Shown piece by piece: positions 1 to 8,086 of a stretch of DNA of 35,529 nucleotides; the first letter of the stretch is position 1; every line of letters begins with the position of its first letter. Made by a program: the position numbers and the translations under genes. Where the stretch lies: the NCBI GenBank assembly GCA_015056795.1, contig SVFO01000018.1:1-35529 (forward strand). Direction: 5' to 3'. Source of the DNA: Lachnospiraceae bacterium. Its GTDB lineage: Bacteria; Bacillota; Clostridia; Lachnospirales; Lachnospiraceae. The notes under the pieces are model-generated. The model made no database searches. It was given only the letters and a program-made list of their open reading frames with translations, and had not been told where the DNA came from.

Positions 1-19
1 ATAAAAGCAGCATTTGCAT

Positions 20-58
20 AAAAAAGACGAGGTTTTGGGGGCTTTCCCAAAACCTCGT
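20..58 (-). terminator. Rho-independent terminator of serC-serA
   Basis: Read on the minus strand, a 13-bp perfect stem (27-39 paired with 46-58, ACGAGGTTTTGGG with its complement) is followed by CTTTTTT. It lies about 60 bases past the serA stop, the right place to end the serC-serA transcript. Confidence 0.85.
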
Positions 59-72
59 TTGTCTTCAATCTG

Positions 73-103
73 AAAGGCCCTCCCTGTTTAAGGGAGGGCC
101 TTT
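73..103 (-). terminator. Second hairpin just after serA
   Basis: A perfect 13-bp stem (73-85 with 91-103, AAAGGCCCTCCCT) with a 5-nt loop starts 14 bases after the serA stop. It ends in only three T residues on either strand, so it may be a weak first terminator or a 3' stabilising hairpin ahead of the stronger one at 20-58. Confidence 0.55.
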
Positions 104-117
104 GAAAACTTTAGGGT

Positions 118-1278
118 TTATTTTACGATACGTACGCGGAATACGCCATCAATCGCCTCAAGGCTCTTTACGATGTCTGCAGGAACGGGTGCTTCTACGT
201 CGCACATGGTGTATGCGTAATCTCCGCGAGACTTGTTAGTCATGTTGGTGATGTTGATGTTCTTCTCACCAAACGCGCCAGTGAACTTCGTGATCATGTT
301 AGCGATGTTCTTATGGAAGATGGCGATACGGCCAGCTGCGGTGCAAACGCCCATGTCGCATGCGGGATAGTTTACGCTGTTGCGGATGTTACCATTCTCA
401 AGGTAATCGGTAATCTCCTGTACTGCCATAATCGCACAGTTGTCTTCGCTCTCCTCGGTGCTTGCGCCAAGGTGAGGAATCACGATGCAGCCAGGCTGAC
501 CAGCGGTCGTAGGATTCGGGAAATCAGATACATAACGAGCGATCTTGCCGTTCTTGATGCCCTCAAGCACATCTGCCTCATTGCAAAGCAGGTCTCTTGC
601 AAAGTTCAGAATAACAACGCCGTTCTTCATCTTTGCAATGGCTTCACGATTGATGCTTCCCTTGGTGGAATCCAGCAGGGGAACATGAATGGTGATGTAA
701 TCGCAATCCGCATAAATATCGTCAACGTTGATGACATGCTTTACGGATCTGGAAAGCTGCCATGCAGCATTTACGGAAAGGTAAGGGTCATAGCCGTAAA
801 CTTCCATGCCAAGGCTGATTGCGGTGTTAGCAACCTTTGCACCGATGGCACCAAGGCCGATAACGCCAAGCTTCTTGCCCATCAGCTCGGTACCTGCGAA
901 ATTCTTCTTTTCCTTCTCAGCGGTCTTTGCGATGTTGGCATCTTCCTTGTTTGCCTTAACCCACTCGATGCCACCGATCACGTCTCTTGCAGCAAGCAAC
1001 ATGCCTGCGATTACAAGCTCTTTTACGCCGTTAGCGTTTGCGCCGGGGGTATTGAATACAACGATACCCTTCTCAGCACATTTGTCCAGAGGAATGTTGT
1101 TGGTACCTGCACCAGCTCTTGCAACTGCAAGAAGACTGTCGGGAAGCTCCATCTCATGCATGGATGCACTTCTAACAAGGATACCTTCTGCCTCATTTAC
1201 ATTCTGCGTCATCTCATATGCAGCAGAAAAATTCTTCAGCCCAACCTGGGCAATGGGATTTAAGCAATGGATTTTCAT
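118..1278 (-). CDS. serA: D-3-phosphoglycerate dehydrogenase, short ACT-domain form
   Basis: This enzyme oxidises 3-phosphoglycerate to 3-phosphohydroxypyruvate with NAD+, the first step of serine synthesis, in the cytoplasm. The 386-residue protein has the Rossmann motif GLGAIG at 141-146, an Arg in ARDL (R228) in the place of the catalytic arginine, and HLGAS with the catalytic His at 269. A C-terminal ACT-like domain (about 318-386) fits serine feedback control. The segment usually reading DVFE is SDFPN here, which I believe is a recurrent feature of this short Clostridia subtype. The ATG overlaps the serC stop by one base (TAATG), with GAGGAG inside the end of serC, so translation is probably coupled. 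Two hairpins follow the stop. Confidence 0.96.
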   Translation of the reverse strand: MKIHCLNPIAQVGLKNFSAAYEMTQNVNEAEGILVRSASMHEMELPDSLLAVARAGAGTNNIPLDKCAEKGIVVFNTPGANANGVKELVIAGMLLAARDVIGGIEWVKANKEDANIAKTAEKEKKNFAGTELMGKKLGVIGLGAIGAKVANTAISLGMEVYGYDPYLSVNAAWQLSRSVKHVINVDDIYADCDYITIHVPLLDSTKGSINREAIAKMKNGVVILNFARDLLCNEADVLEGIKNGKIARYVSDFPNPTTAGQPGCIVIPHLGASTEESEDNCAIMAVQEITDYLENGNIRNSVNYPACDMGVCTAAGRIAIFHKNIANMITKFTGAFGEKNINITNMTNKSRGDYAYTMCDVEAPVPADIVKSLEAIDGVFRVRIVK

Positions 1279-2360
1279 TATGCGTTCTCCTCTTCAAACT
1301 TCTTCATGAACTCTACGAGCTTCTGTACGCCCTCGATAGGCATTGCATTGTAGATGGATGCTCTCATACCACCAACGGTTCTGTGGCCCTTAAGGTTTAC
1401 AAAGCCTGCAGCGGTTGCTTCCTTAACAAACTTCGCATCCAGCTCCTCGTTGCCAGTTACGAAAGGAACATTCATCAGGGATCTGTCTTCCTTGCGAACG
1501 GTGCCCTTGAAGAGCTTGCTCTGGTCAAGGAAATCATACAGAACCTTAGCCTTAGCCTCGTTGCGCTCCTTCATTGCCTGAAGTCCGCCCATCTTCTTGA
1601 TCCACTTGAATACCTTGCCGCAGATGTAGATGCCATATGCAGGAGGAGTGTTGTACATGCTGCCGTTGTCTGCATGAATCTTATACTTTAACATGGTAGG
1701 AGTTCCAGGAAGGGTATCCTCAGTGATCAGATCCTCACGAATGATCACGATCACTACGCCTGCAGGACCAACGTTCTTCTGAACACCGCCGTAGATGACA
1801 CCATACTTGGTTACGTCAACGGGCTCGGAAAGGAAGCAGCTGGATACGTCTGCAACCAGGGTCTTGCCCTTCGTGTTAGGCAGAGTCTTAAACTTTGTTC
1901 CGTAAATGGTATTGTTCTCGCAGATGTAAACATAGTCTGCATCCTCGCTGATGGGAAGGTCAGAACAATCAGGAATGTAAGAGAAGGTCTTGTCCTCAGA
2001 GGACGCGATCTTGTTTGCCTTACCATAAAGCTGTGCTTCCTGATAAGCCTTCTTTGCCCACTGACCAGTTACGATGTAGTCAGCAACCTTATTCTTCATC
2101 AGGTTCATGGGGATCATTGCGAACTGCTGGCTAGCACCGCCCTGAAGGAACAATACCTTATAGTTCTCAGGAATGTTCATCAGCTCACGCAGGTCTGCCT
2201 CAGCCTCGTCAATGATTGCCTGATATGCCTTGGAACGATGGCTCATCTCCATAACGGACATGCCAGTTCCCTTGTAATCAAGCATCTCGTCAGCAGCTTC
2301 CTTCAATACCTCCTCAGGCAGAACTGCAGGACCTGCCGAGAAATTGTACACTCTTGCCAT
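1278..2360 (-). CDS. serC: Phosphoserine aminotransferase
   Basis: SerC converts 3-phosphohydroxypyruvate and glutamate to phosphoserine and 2-oxoglutarate, the second step of serine synthesis, with pyridoxal phosphate. The 360-residue length is standard for the family. The N-terminus carries NFSAGPAVLP, the substrate-loop motif MSHRS lies at 39-43, and the PLP lysine is K195 in GGVQKNVGPAG. The start is supported by TAGGAGGAAG eight to nine bases upstream. It is the first gene of a two-gene operon with serA and has its own promoter upstream. No serB phosphatase is visible next to it. Confidence 0.97.
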   Translation of the reverse strand: MARVYNFSAGPAVLPEEVLKEAADEMLDYKGTGMSVMEMSHRSKAYQAIIDEAEADLRELMNIPENYKVLFLQGGASQQFAMIPMNLMKNKVADYIVTGQWAKKAYQEAQLYGKANKIASSEDKTFSYIPDCSDLPISEDADYVYICENNTIYGTKFKTLPNTKGKTLVADVSSCFLSEPVDVTKYGVIYGGVQKNVGPAGVVIVIIREDLITEDTLPGTPTMLKYKIHADNGSMYNTPPAYGIYICGKVFKWIKKMGGLQAMKERNEAKAKVLYDFLDQSKLFKGTVRKEDRSLMNVPFVTGNEELDAKFVKEATAAGFVNLKGHRTVGGMRASIYNAMPIEGVQKLVEFMKKFEEENA

Positions 2361-2428
2361 AACTTTCTTCCTCCTACTTCTACGTAAAATTTATCATTTT
2401 TCTTTTTTAAGAATACATATCAGATAAT

Positions 2429-2457
2429 AGAATATTCTTTCTTTATCCTAAAGTCAA
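2429..2457 (-). promoter_or_regulatory. Sigma-A-type promoter of serC-serA
   Basis: On the minus strand TTGACT (2452-2457), a 17-nt spacer and TATTCT (2429-2434) give a recognisable -35/-10 pair about 70 bases upstream of the serC start, in a 154-base AT-rich gap after the transpeptidase gene. The -10 matches four of six consensus bases. No terminator is evident for the upstream gene in this gap. Confidence 0.6.
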
Positions 2458-2514
2458 TACTTTAATTCATTAAATCGTTAAAAAATTACCATTCCGTCTT
2501 ATCAACAACTGAAA

Positions 2515-3939
2515 TTACTGGAAAATGAAGACTGGCGTCCCAATTTCTGCATTATCAAAGATAATGTCCGTAGTTTCATCTGGCATGTTAACACAACCAT
2601 GAGAGCCGTTTCTCTTATAGGTTTCGCCGCCAAACTCCGCTTCCTTACGCCAGTTTGCATCATGCAAGCCGATAGCTTTATAAATCGGCATCCAGCGTCT
2701 TACAAAGGAGGCATATCCGGGTCCGCGAAGCACTTTATTCTTGTATTTTGCCTGAATATAAAAGGCTCCTTCATAGGTGTCATGTCTTGTTCTGAGATTT
2801 CCAGTTACGACTCCAGAGGTCACCATAAGCTCTCCGTCCTGATAATAATAGATCTTCTGCTCCAGCTTGTCGACCTCTATGTAAGTACCACCCGTATCAT
2901 CCAAGCCATGTACCAAGGTTTCGTGCAAATAGGTTGGAACGTGATTGGTCTTTTCCTTTCGGAGCTTCGAATCGGTTAATACCTCTCTTAGATAAGCTTT
3001 TTCGGTCTCAACGTCAATCTCCGTCCCAAAGTTGCCAGGCTTCACCATCACGATGTCACCGCTTTCACGGCTCGTCTTGAAGGGACGCTCCACACCATAG
3101 GTGTGATACTGCTCACAAAGGTCCTCCATAAAGGCATCAGCAGCCTCGAGATCATAATAATAGGAACCTTTTTCGTTTATTAAGGGATTTCCCTTAGAAT
3201 CCTTAGCGATCAGCTTACTCATTAATGCTTCGTCAAAAACAATTTTTTCCGCGCCCATATCATAGGTCAGCCCACATTGCTCCAGTTCCTTTAGCTCTTT
3301 CCAGGTTTGATAGGTCTTTTCCTGTGCAGACGTCATTTCATAATCAAAATAACAATCAGAATCTGCAATGGAGAACTCTGTCTGACGATCATTGATGTTG
3401 GTGACCAGCTTGGTTAATGCCTGATCTACGTCCAGATGGCCTTCTAGCGTGCTGTAAAGGACATAGCCCTTCTCATCATCCAGCTTCATTTCCAAAATAG
3501 GCTCAGTATTCTCAGCCTTGACGAAGGGAAGCTCTTGCCACCATTCTTCCACCTTCAACTCATCATAGAGGAAGGCAGCTTCTCCAGCAGCAATTTGATT
3601 CTTCTGCCAAAGCATGCTTGTCCAGCCATTGTTTAATTGATGCTTATGATAGGCATTCAGGCTTGCGGAATAATCAAAGGTAAGACCTGCATCGGCTAAA
3701 TCATAGGAATATTGCTTTCCGTCTGTGTCCGTAACCGTTATGGTTAGCGCTTCCAGGCCCTGCAATAATTCTTGATTGACGTCAGAAGGCGTTCGTCCCG
3801 TGCAATACACGCCATTTACCCAGGTATTTGGCGCGTATTTATCTTTAAAATAATTTGTTGCGCCAACATATCCCATGCCTGTAAGAAGACCAATGGATAC
3901 GATACAACCCGTTAATACAAAAACCCACTTTTTCTTCAT
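2515..3939 (-). CDS. Membrane-anchored L,D-transpeptidase (YkuD domain)
   Basis: This protein probably cross-links peptidoglycan through 3-3 linkages or attaches substrates to it, outside the cell. It has 474 residues. A basic start followed by one hydrophobic helix (about 5-27) looks like an uncleaved signal anchor. A long middle part resembles the peptidoglycan-binding domain usual in clostridial YkuD proteins, and the YkuD domain fills about 350-474. The catalytic signature is visible as H426 in IGLHDANW and the nucleophile C449 in SHGCVNMP. It starts 15 bases after ilvB with AAGGAG as ribosome site, so it is likely cotranscribed with the branched-chain genes, an unusual neighbour for a cell-wall enzyme. 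Confidence 0.92.
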   Translation of the reverse strand: MKKKWVFVLTGCIVSIGLLTGMGYVGATNYFKDKYAPNTWVNGVYCTGRTPSDVNQELLQGLEALTITVTDTDGKQYSYDLADAGLTFDYSASLNAYHKHQLNNGWTSMLWQKNQIAAGEAAFLYDELKVEEWWQELPFVKAENTEPILEMKLDDEKGYVLYSTLEGHLDVDQALTKLVTNINDRQTEFSIADSDCYFDYEMTSAQEKTYQTWKELKELEQCGLTYDMGAEKIVFDEALMSKLIAKDSKGNPLINEKGSYYYDLEAADAFMEDLCEQYHTYGVERPFKTSRESGDIVMVKPGNFGTEIDVETEKAYLREVLTDSKLRKEKTNHVPTYLHETLVHGLDDTGGTYIEVDKLEQKIYYYQDGELMVTSGVVTGNLRTRHDTYEGAFYIQAKYKNKVLRGPGYASFVRRWMPIYKAIGLHDANWRKEAEFGGETYKRNGSHGCVNMPDETTDIIFDNAEIGTPVFIFQ

Positions 3940-3954
3940 GGCACTCCTTGTGCT

Positions 3955-5637
3955 TTACTGCTCTTTCTTCTTCAGATCGTCTCCGTCAAACACTTCACTG
4001 ATGGGTGCTCCAGCAGGAACCATCGGAAATACCTTGTCATCCTCAGGAATCAATACTTCAATCAAAACAGGAGCCTTCAATGCGATTGCCTTCTCAATGG
4101 CAGGAGCAACCTCTTCCTTGGTCGTTACGCGAATTGCTTCACAGCCAAGACCTTCTGCCACCTTACAGAAATCTACCTTGTCATTCAAAACCGTCTGGGA
4201 ATAACGCTTTCCATAGAACAGCGTCTGCCACTGACGAACCATGCCAAGTACGTGATTGTTGATTACAATCTCAATGATTGGAATATTATAACGGCTAGCT
4301 GTAGCAAGCTCATTCATGTTCATACGGAAGCATCCGTCTCCTGCAATGTTCACACAGATCTTATCCGGCTGACCCACCTGTGCACCGATACATGCGCCGA
4401 GGCCATAACCCATGGTACCAAGACCGCCAGAGGAAAGGAAGGTACGAGGCTGCGTGTACTTATAATACTGAGCCGCCCACATCTGATGCTGACCTACGTC
4501 CGTCGTTACGATTGCCTCACCCTTGGTAATTCTGTCAAGCTCCTCGATCACATAAGGACAAGAAAGTGCATCCTTCTCATACTTCATGGGGAACTTTTCC
4601 TTCAAATCCTTCACGTGTGCCATCCACTCAGAATGATCCTGCTTCTCAATCTTCGCATTCAAATCCTGAAGAACAAGCTTTAAATCACCGATCAGGGAAG
4701 CATTTACTCGAATGTTCTTATTGATTTCAGCCGTATCAATGTCAATGTGAATGATCTTTGCATTCTCTGCAAATTTCTTCGGATTACCCGTTACACGATC
4801 AGAGAATCTAGCTCCAAGCGCAATTAAAAGATCACACTCGCTGACGCCAAGGTTGGACGCCTTGGTTCCATGCATGCCGATCATGCCAGTATAACGATCG
4901 CTGTAGCCATCGAATGCGCCCTTACCCATCAAGGTATCACATACGGGAGCATCAATCAGCTCTGCAAGCTCTGCCACTTCCTTGGAAGCACCAGAAATGA
5001 CAGTACCGCCACCAACATAAATGAAGGGCTTCTTTGCGCTCTTGATATACTCCAAAGCCTTAGACATTTCGGCTTCTTCATAGCAGGTCTTTGGAACATA
5101 CGCTCTCGGTACTTCAGGCTCATACTCACAGGTTGCAGCCGTTACGTCCTTCGTAATGTCCACAAGAACAGGGCCAGGACGACCAGACTTTGCAATATAA
5201 AAGGCCTTTCTGATGGTGAGCGCAAGATCCTCAACCTTTTTAACAATGTAATTGTGCTTCGTGATTGGCATGGTCACGCCAGCAATGTCAACCTCCTGGA
5301 AGGTATCCTTGCCAAGCATGGGCAGTGCAACGTTCGCGGTGATTGCCACCAAAGGAACGGAATCCATGTATGCCGTTGCAATACCCGTTACGAGGTTCGT
5401 TGCACCAGGACCGCTGGTTGCAAGACAAACGCCAACCTTGCCAGTTGCACGCGCATATCCGTCTGCCGCATGCGCCGCGCCCTGCTCGTGGCTCGTCAGG
5501 ACATGACGAATTTCATCACTATGCTTATATAATGCATCATACACATTGAGGATGGTGCCTCCTGGATAACCGAATACGGTATCCACGCCCTGCTCCTTCA
5601 AACATGCCACAACAATTTCTGAACCATTCAAAAGCAT
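3955..5637 (-). CDS. ilvB: Acetolactate synthase large subunit
   Basis: The enzyme condenses two pyruvates to 2-acetolactate, or pyruvate with 2-oxobutyrate to acetohydroxybutyrate, the first common step of valine, leucine and isoleucine synthesis. The 560-residue length and domain order (N-terminal ThDP Pyr domain, central domain, C-terminal ThDP PP domain) are typical. The catalytic Glu is E51 in SHEQGAAHAADGYAR, and the ThDP/Mg motif GDGCFRMN with NNHVLGM lies in the last third. AAGGAG precedes the start. No small regulatory subunit (ilvN) is adjacent, so valine feedback control must come from a gene elsewhere or be absent. It follows ilvD across a repeat-filled 201-base gap. Confidence 0.95.
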   Translation of the reverse strand: MLLNGSEIVVACLKEQGVDTVFGYPGGTILNVYDALYKHSDEIRHVLTSHEQGAAHAADGYARATGKVGVCLATSGPGATNLVTGIATAYMDSVPLVAITANVALPMLGKDTFQEVDIAGVTMPITKHNYIVKKVEDLALTIRKAFYIAKSGRPGPVLVDITKDVTAATCEYEPEVPRAYVPKTCYEEAEMSKALEYIKSAKKPFIYVGGGTVISGASKEVAELAELIDAPVCDTLMGKGAFDGYSDRYTGMIGMHGTKASNLGVSECDLLIALGARFSDRVTGNPKKFAENAKIIHIDIDTAEINKNIRVNASLIGDLKLVLQDLNAKIEKQDHSEWMAHVKDLKEKFPMKYEKDALSCPYVIEELDRITKGEAIVTTDVGQHQMWAAQYYKYTQPRTFLSSGGLGTMGYGLGACIGAQVGQPDKICVNIAGDGCFRMNMNELATASRYNIPIIEIVINNHVLGMVRQWQTLFYGKRYSQTVLNDKVDFCKVAEGLGCEAIRVTTKEEVAPAIEKAIALKAPVLIEVLIPEDDKVFPMVPAGAPISEVFDGDDLKKKEQ

Positions 5638-5660
5638 AATCCCAATCTCCTTCGCAATTT

Positions 5661-5828
5661 TTTAGCCTTCCCCTTGAGAAGAAAGTGTCAGTTAATCATT
5701 TAGCCTTCCCCTTGAGAAGAAAGTGTCAGGCAATCATTTAACCTTCCCCTCGGAAAGAAAATGTCAGGTAATCATTTAGCCTTCCCCTTGAGGGGAAGGT
5801 GTCAGGCGCCAGCCTGACGGATGAGGTG
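5661..5828 (+). repeat. Tandem 38-bp units ending in a full double-hairpin repeat
   Basis: Three head-to-tail 38-bp units (5661-5698, 5699-5736, 5737-5774), each starting TTTARCCTTCCCC and ending in AATCA, run into a complete 51-bp element at 5778-5828. The full element has hairpin 1 (CCTTCCCC-TTGA-GGGGAAGG), hairpin 2 (GTCAGGC-GCCA-GCCTGAC) and the tail GGATGAGGTG. In the three short units hairpin 1 is decayed on its second arm and hairpin 2 is cut after its first arm. The units abut without spacers. The block fills the ilvD-ilvB gap and ends ten bases from the ilvD stop. Confidence 0.9.
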
Positions 5829-5838
5829 GTCTTCAGAT

Positions 5839-7509
5839 TTACCTCTTCGGCACCTCAAGTACCGCTCCACGATTTCCGCTGGTTACGAGTTCGCGATAGC
5901 GGCTAAGGTAGCCGGTTGTTACTTTGGGCTCGCGAGGCTGCCACTTTGCGCGACGCTCTGCAAGAACTTCATCAGATACAAGGACGTCAAGCTTGTTTGC
6001 AGGAATGTCTACGCGAATGATGTCACCCTCTTCCACCAATGCGATCGGTCCGCCGACGGCTGCCTCAGGAGATACGTGGCCGATGGAAGCGCCTCTGGAT
6101 GCACCGGAGAATCGTCCGTCAGTGATCAGTGCAACGGAGGAACCAAGTCCCATGCCTGCAATTGCGGAGGTAGGATTGAGCATCTCTCTCATTCCAGGGC
6201 CACCCTTCGGGCCTTCATAACGGATCACAACAACGTCGCCAGGAACAATCTTGCCACCCTTGATGGCTGCGATGGCATCCTCTTCACAATCAAAGACTCT
6301 TGCGGGTCCTTCATGTACCATCATCTCAGGAACAACTGCGGAACGCTTTACAACGCCGCTGTCAGGTGCAAGGTTACCCTTCAACACTGCAATTCCGCCA
6401 GTCTCGGAATAAGGATTCTCAACGGGACGAATAACCTCAGGATCCTTGTTGATGCAATTCTTAATGTTCTCACCAATGGTTGTACCGTTAACGGTCATGC
6501 AATCAAGATTCAGCAGATTCTTCTTGGTCAGCTCATTCATGACTGCATATACGCCGCCAGCCTCATTCAGATCCTCCATGTAGGTAGGACCAGCAGGTGC
6601 AAGGTGGCAAAGATTCGGCGTCTTTGCAGAAAGCTCATTTGCCACGTCAAGGTTCAAATCAACGCCTGCTTCTCTTGCAATTGCAGGAATGTGAAGCATC
6701 GTGTTTGTGGAACAACCAAGTGCCATGTCTACGGTCAAAGCGTTCAGGAACGCATCCTTCGTCATAATGTCACGAGGCTTGATGTCCTTCTCTACGAGCT
6801 CCATAATTTTCATACCAGCATGCTTCGCCAGACGAATTCTCTCAGAATATACGGCAGGAATGGTGCCATTTCCGCGAAGGCCCATACCAATAGCCTCGGT
6901 CAGGCAGTTCATGGAGTTTGCGGTGTACATTCCAGAGCAAGAACCACACGTAGGACAAACCTTCTCCTCATACAGGCAAAGCTCTTCCTGCGTCATCGTT
7001 CCAGCCTCTACGCTGCCAACTGCCTCGAAGATCGAGGAAAGGCTTCTCTTCTTACCATGAATGTGGCCAGCCAGCATGGGACCACCGGAAACAAAGATGG
7101 TAGGAATATTCAGACGAGCCGCCGCCATCAATAGACCAGGCACGTTCTTATCACAGTTCGGGATACAAACCAGTCCGTCAAAGCCATGCGCCAGAGCCAT
7201 ACACTCCGTGCTGTCTGCGATCAGATCACGGGTTACCAGGGAATACTTCATGCCAACATGTCCCATGGCAATACCATCACAAACGGCAATTGCAGGGAAC
7301 ATGATCGGAGTGCCGCCTGCCATGGCAACGCCCATCTTTACGGCCTCAGCAATCTTATCCAGGTTCATATGACCTGGAACAATTTCATTGTAAGAACAAA
7401 CAACGCCGATCAAAGGACGCTTTCTCTCCTCCTCGGTATAACCAAGTGCATTAAACAAGCTCCTGTGAGGTGCCTGCGCATTACCTACCTTTACGGAATC
7501 ACTTCTCAT
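5839..7509 (-). CDS. ilvD: Dihydroxy-acid dehydratase
   Basis: IlvD dehydrates 2,3-dihydroxy-3-methylbutanoate and its methylpentanoate homologue to the 2-oxo acids for valine/leucine and isoleucine synthesis, using an Fe-S cluster. The protein has 556 residues, normal for the family. Cluster and active-site segments are visible: C38 in [14 protein letters not shown]119 and K121 in [10 protein letters not shown], and [16 protein letters not shown] near residue 190. The ATG has AAAGGAG upstream. It sits between leuB and ilvB in the same direction, but a 552-bp repeat-bounded DUF559 unit separates it from leuB and a repeat block separates it from ilvB. Confidence 0.97.
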   Translation of the reverse strand: MRSDSVKVGNAQAPHRSLFNALGYTEEERKRPLIGVVCSYNEIVPGHMNLDKIAEAVKMGVAMAGGTPIMFPAIAVCDGIAMGHVGMKYSLVTRDLIADSTECMALAHGFDGLVCIPNCDKNVPGLLMAAARLNIPTIFVSGGPMLAGHIHGKKRSLSSIFEAVGSVEAGTMTQEELCLYEEKVCPTCGSCSGMYTANSMNCLTEAIGMGLRGNGTIPAVYSERIRLAKHAGMKIMELVEKDIKPRDIMTKDAFLNALTVDMALGCSTNTMLHIPAIAREAGVDLNLDVANELSAKTPNLCHLAPAGPTYMEDLNEAGGVYAVMNELTKKNLLNLDCMTVNGTTIGENIKNCINKDPEVIRPVENPYSETGGIAVLKGNLAPDSGVVKRSAVVPEMMVHEGPARVFDCEEDAIAAIKGGKIVPGDVVVIRYEGPKGGPGMREMLNPTSAIAGMGLGSSVALITDGRFSGASRGASIGHVSPEAAVGGPIALVEEGDIIRVDIPANKLDVLVSDEVLAERRAKWQPREPKVTTGYLSRYRELVTSGNRGAVLEVPKR

Positions 7510-7534
7510 GTTTTTTCTTCTCCTTTCGTTTTAA

Positions 7535-7584
7535 AGCCTTCCCCTTGAGGGGAAGGTGTCAGGCAAAGCCTGACGGATGAGGTG
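7535..7584 (+). repeat. Double-hairpin repeat, left inverted copy
   Basis: A complete 50-bp copy: hairpin 1 CCTTCCCC-TTGA-GGGGAAGG, then GTCAGGC-AAA-GCCTGAC, then GGATGAGGTG. It differs from the right copy only in the loop of hairpin 2 (AAA against GCA). It lies between the DUF559 stop and the ilvD ribosome site. Confidence 0.93.
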
Positions 7585-7604
7585 TATTGCCGATATTATT
7601 ATGG

Positions 7605-7967
7605 CTATATAATTACATTATTCCAAATATCCTGACATACTGCCTCAAATCTTTGATTTATGTCTAAATTTGTATATCTTAATACCTTTATCCCTATTTC
7701 ACGAAAATAAGAATCTCTTTCTTTGTCCTTCTCCAATCCTTTACTTTCATAGTGTTGCGAACCATCTACTTCAATTACAACTTTCGCCTTTGCAATATAA
7801 AAATCAACAATATAATTACCTATTACCTTTTGTCTGTTTACGGTAAATGGAAGTTTTTTCAAAAAATCGTACCATAAATGCCTTTCTTCTTTTGTCATAT
7901 CTTTTCTAAGCTTTTGAGAGTAATCTCTTAACCCAGCATTATATGTTTTATTCAAAAATCCCTCCAT
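7605..7967 (-). CDS. DUF559 domain protein, Vsr-like endonuclease fold
   Basis: DUF559 proteins belong to the PD-(D/E)XK / Vsr-related nuclease group, so DNA cleavage is the likely activity, not shown by experiment as far as I know. Visible family features are LRKDMTKEERHLWYDFL, the core VIGNYIVDFYI, KVVIEVDGSQHYE with the probable catalytic D and following acidic residues, and GIKVLRYTN. The single small domain fills the protein. ATG at 7967 gives 120 residues. A TTG at 7955 is an alternative, with GGAGGG just upstream, and a longer frame from TTG 8012 lacks a ribosome site. The gene is the only one between the inverted repeats and is more AT-rich than leuB and ilvD. Confidence 0.85.
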   Translation of the reverse strand: MEGFLNKTYNAGLRDYSQKLRKDMTKEERHLWYDFLKKLPFTVNRQKVIGNYIVDFYIAKAKVVIEVDGSQHYESKGLEKDKERDSYFREIGIKVLRYTNLDINQRFEAVCQDIWNNVII

Positions 7968-8036
7968 ATTGAAATCTATTGCTATTATATAATTATGGTT
8001 GAATAATAACAAAGGAAGTTTGCGTTTTTTGTTTTA

Positions 8037-8086
8037 CACCTCATCCGTCAGGCTGCGCCTGACACCTTCCCCTCAAGGGGAAGGCT
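8037..8086 (-). repeat. Double-hairpin repeat, right inverted copy
   Basis: Read on the minus strand this is the same 50-bp element as at 7535-7584, with GCA in the second loop. Its first base directly follows the leuB TAA stop codon. Neither hairpin is followed by a T run, so it does not look like an intrinsic terminator. Confidence 0.93.

Larger units (their letters stand above)
7535..8086. mobile_element. Candidate mobile unit: DUF559 endonuclease gene between inverted double-hairpin repeats
   Basis: A 552-bp segment is bounded by two nearly identical 50-bp repeats in opposite orientation (7535-7584 and 8037-8086), both with AGCCTTCC at the outer end. The only gene inside encodes a DUF559 (Vsr-like) nuclease. 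The outer ends reach directly to TAA|AGCC at the leuB stop and TTTAAAGCC before ilvD, as though the segment had been inserted into a close leuB-ilvD junction. No transposase is present. Calling it mobile is an inference from the structure and from the solo copy of the same repeat at 5778-5828. I know of no named element class that fits. Confidence 0.6.

Noticed and set aside
313..1263. Long plus-strand open frame opposite serA, and similar ones opposite ilvB, ilvD, leuB and the chemoreceptor gene
   Set aside because: They lie fully antisense to clear genes, show no family motifs or ribosome sites, and have the Cys/His/Arg-rich make-up of shadow translation.
5661..5828. Tandem 38-bp units considered as a CRISPR array
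   Set aside because: The units are contiguous with no unique spacers, they decay in step, and no cas gene is near.
8037..8086. Double-hairpin repeat read as an intrinsic terminator of leuB
   Set aside because: Stems are GC-rich, but no T run follows either hairpin on either strand, and the same element occurs in both orientations.
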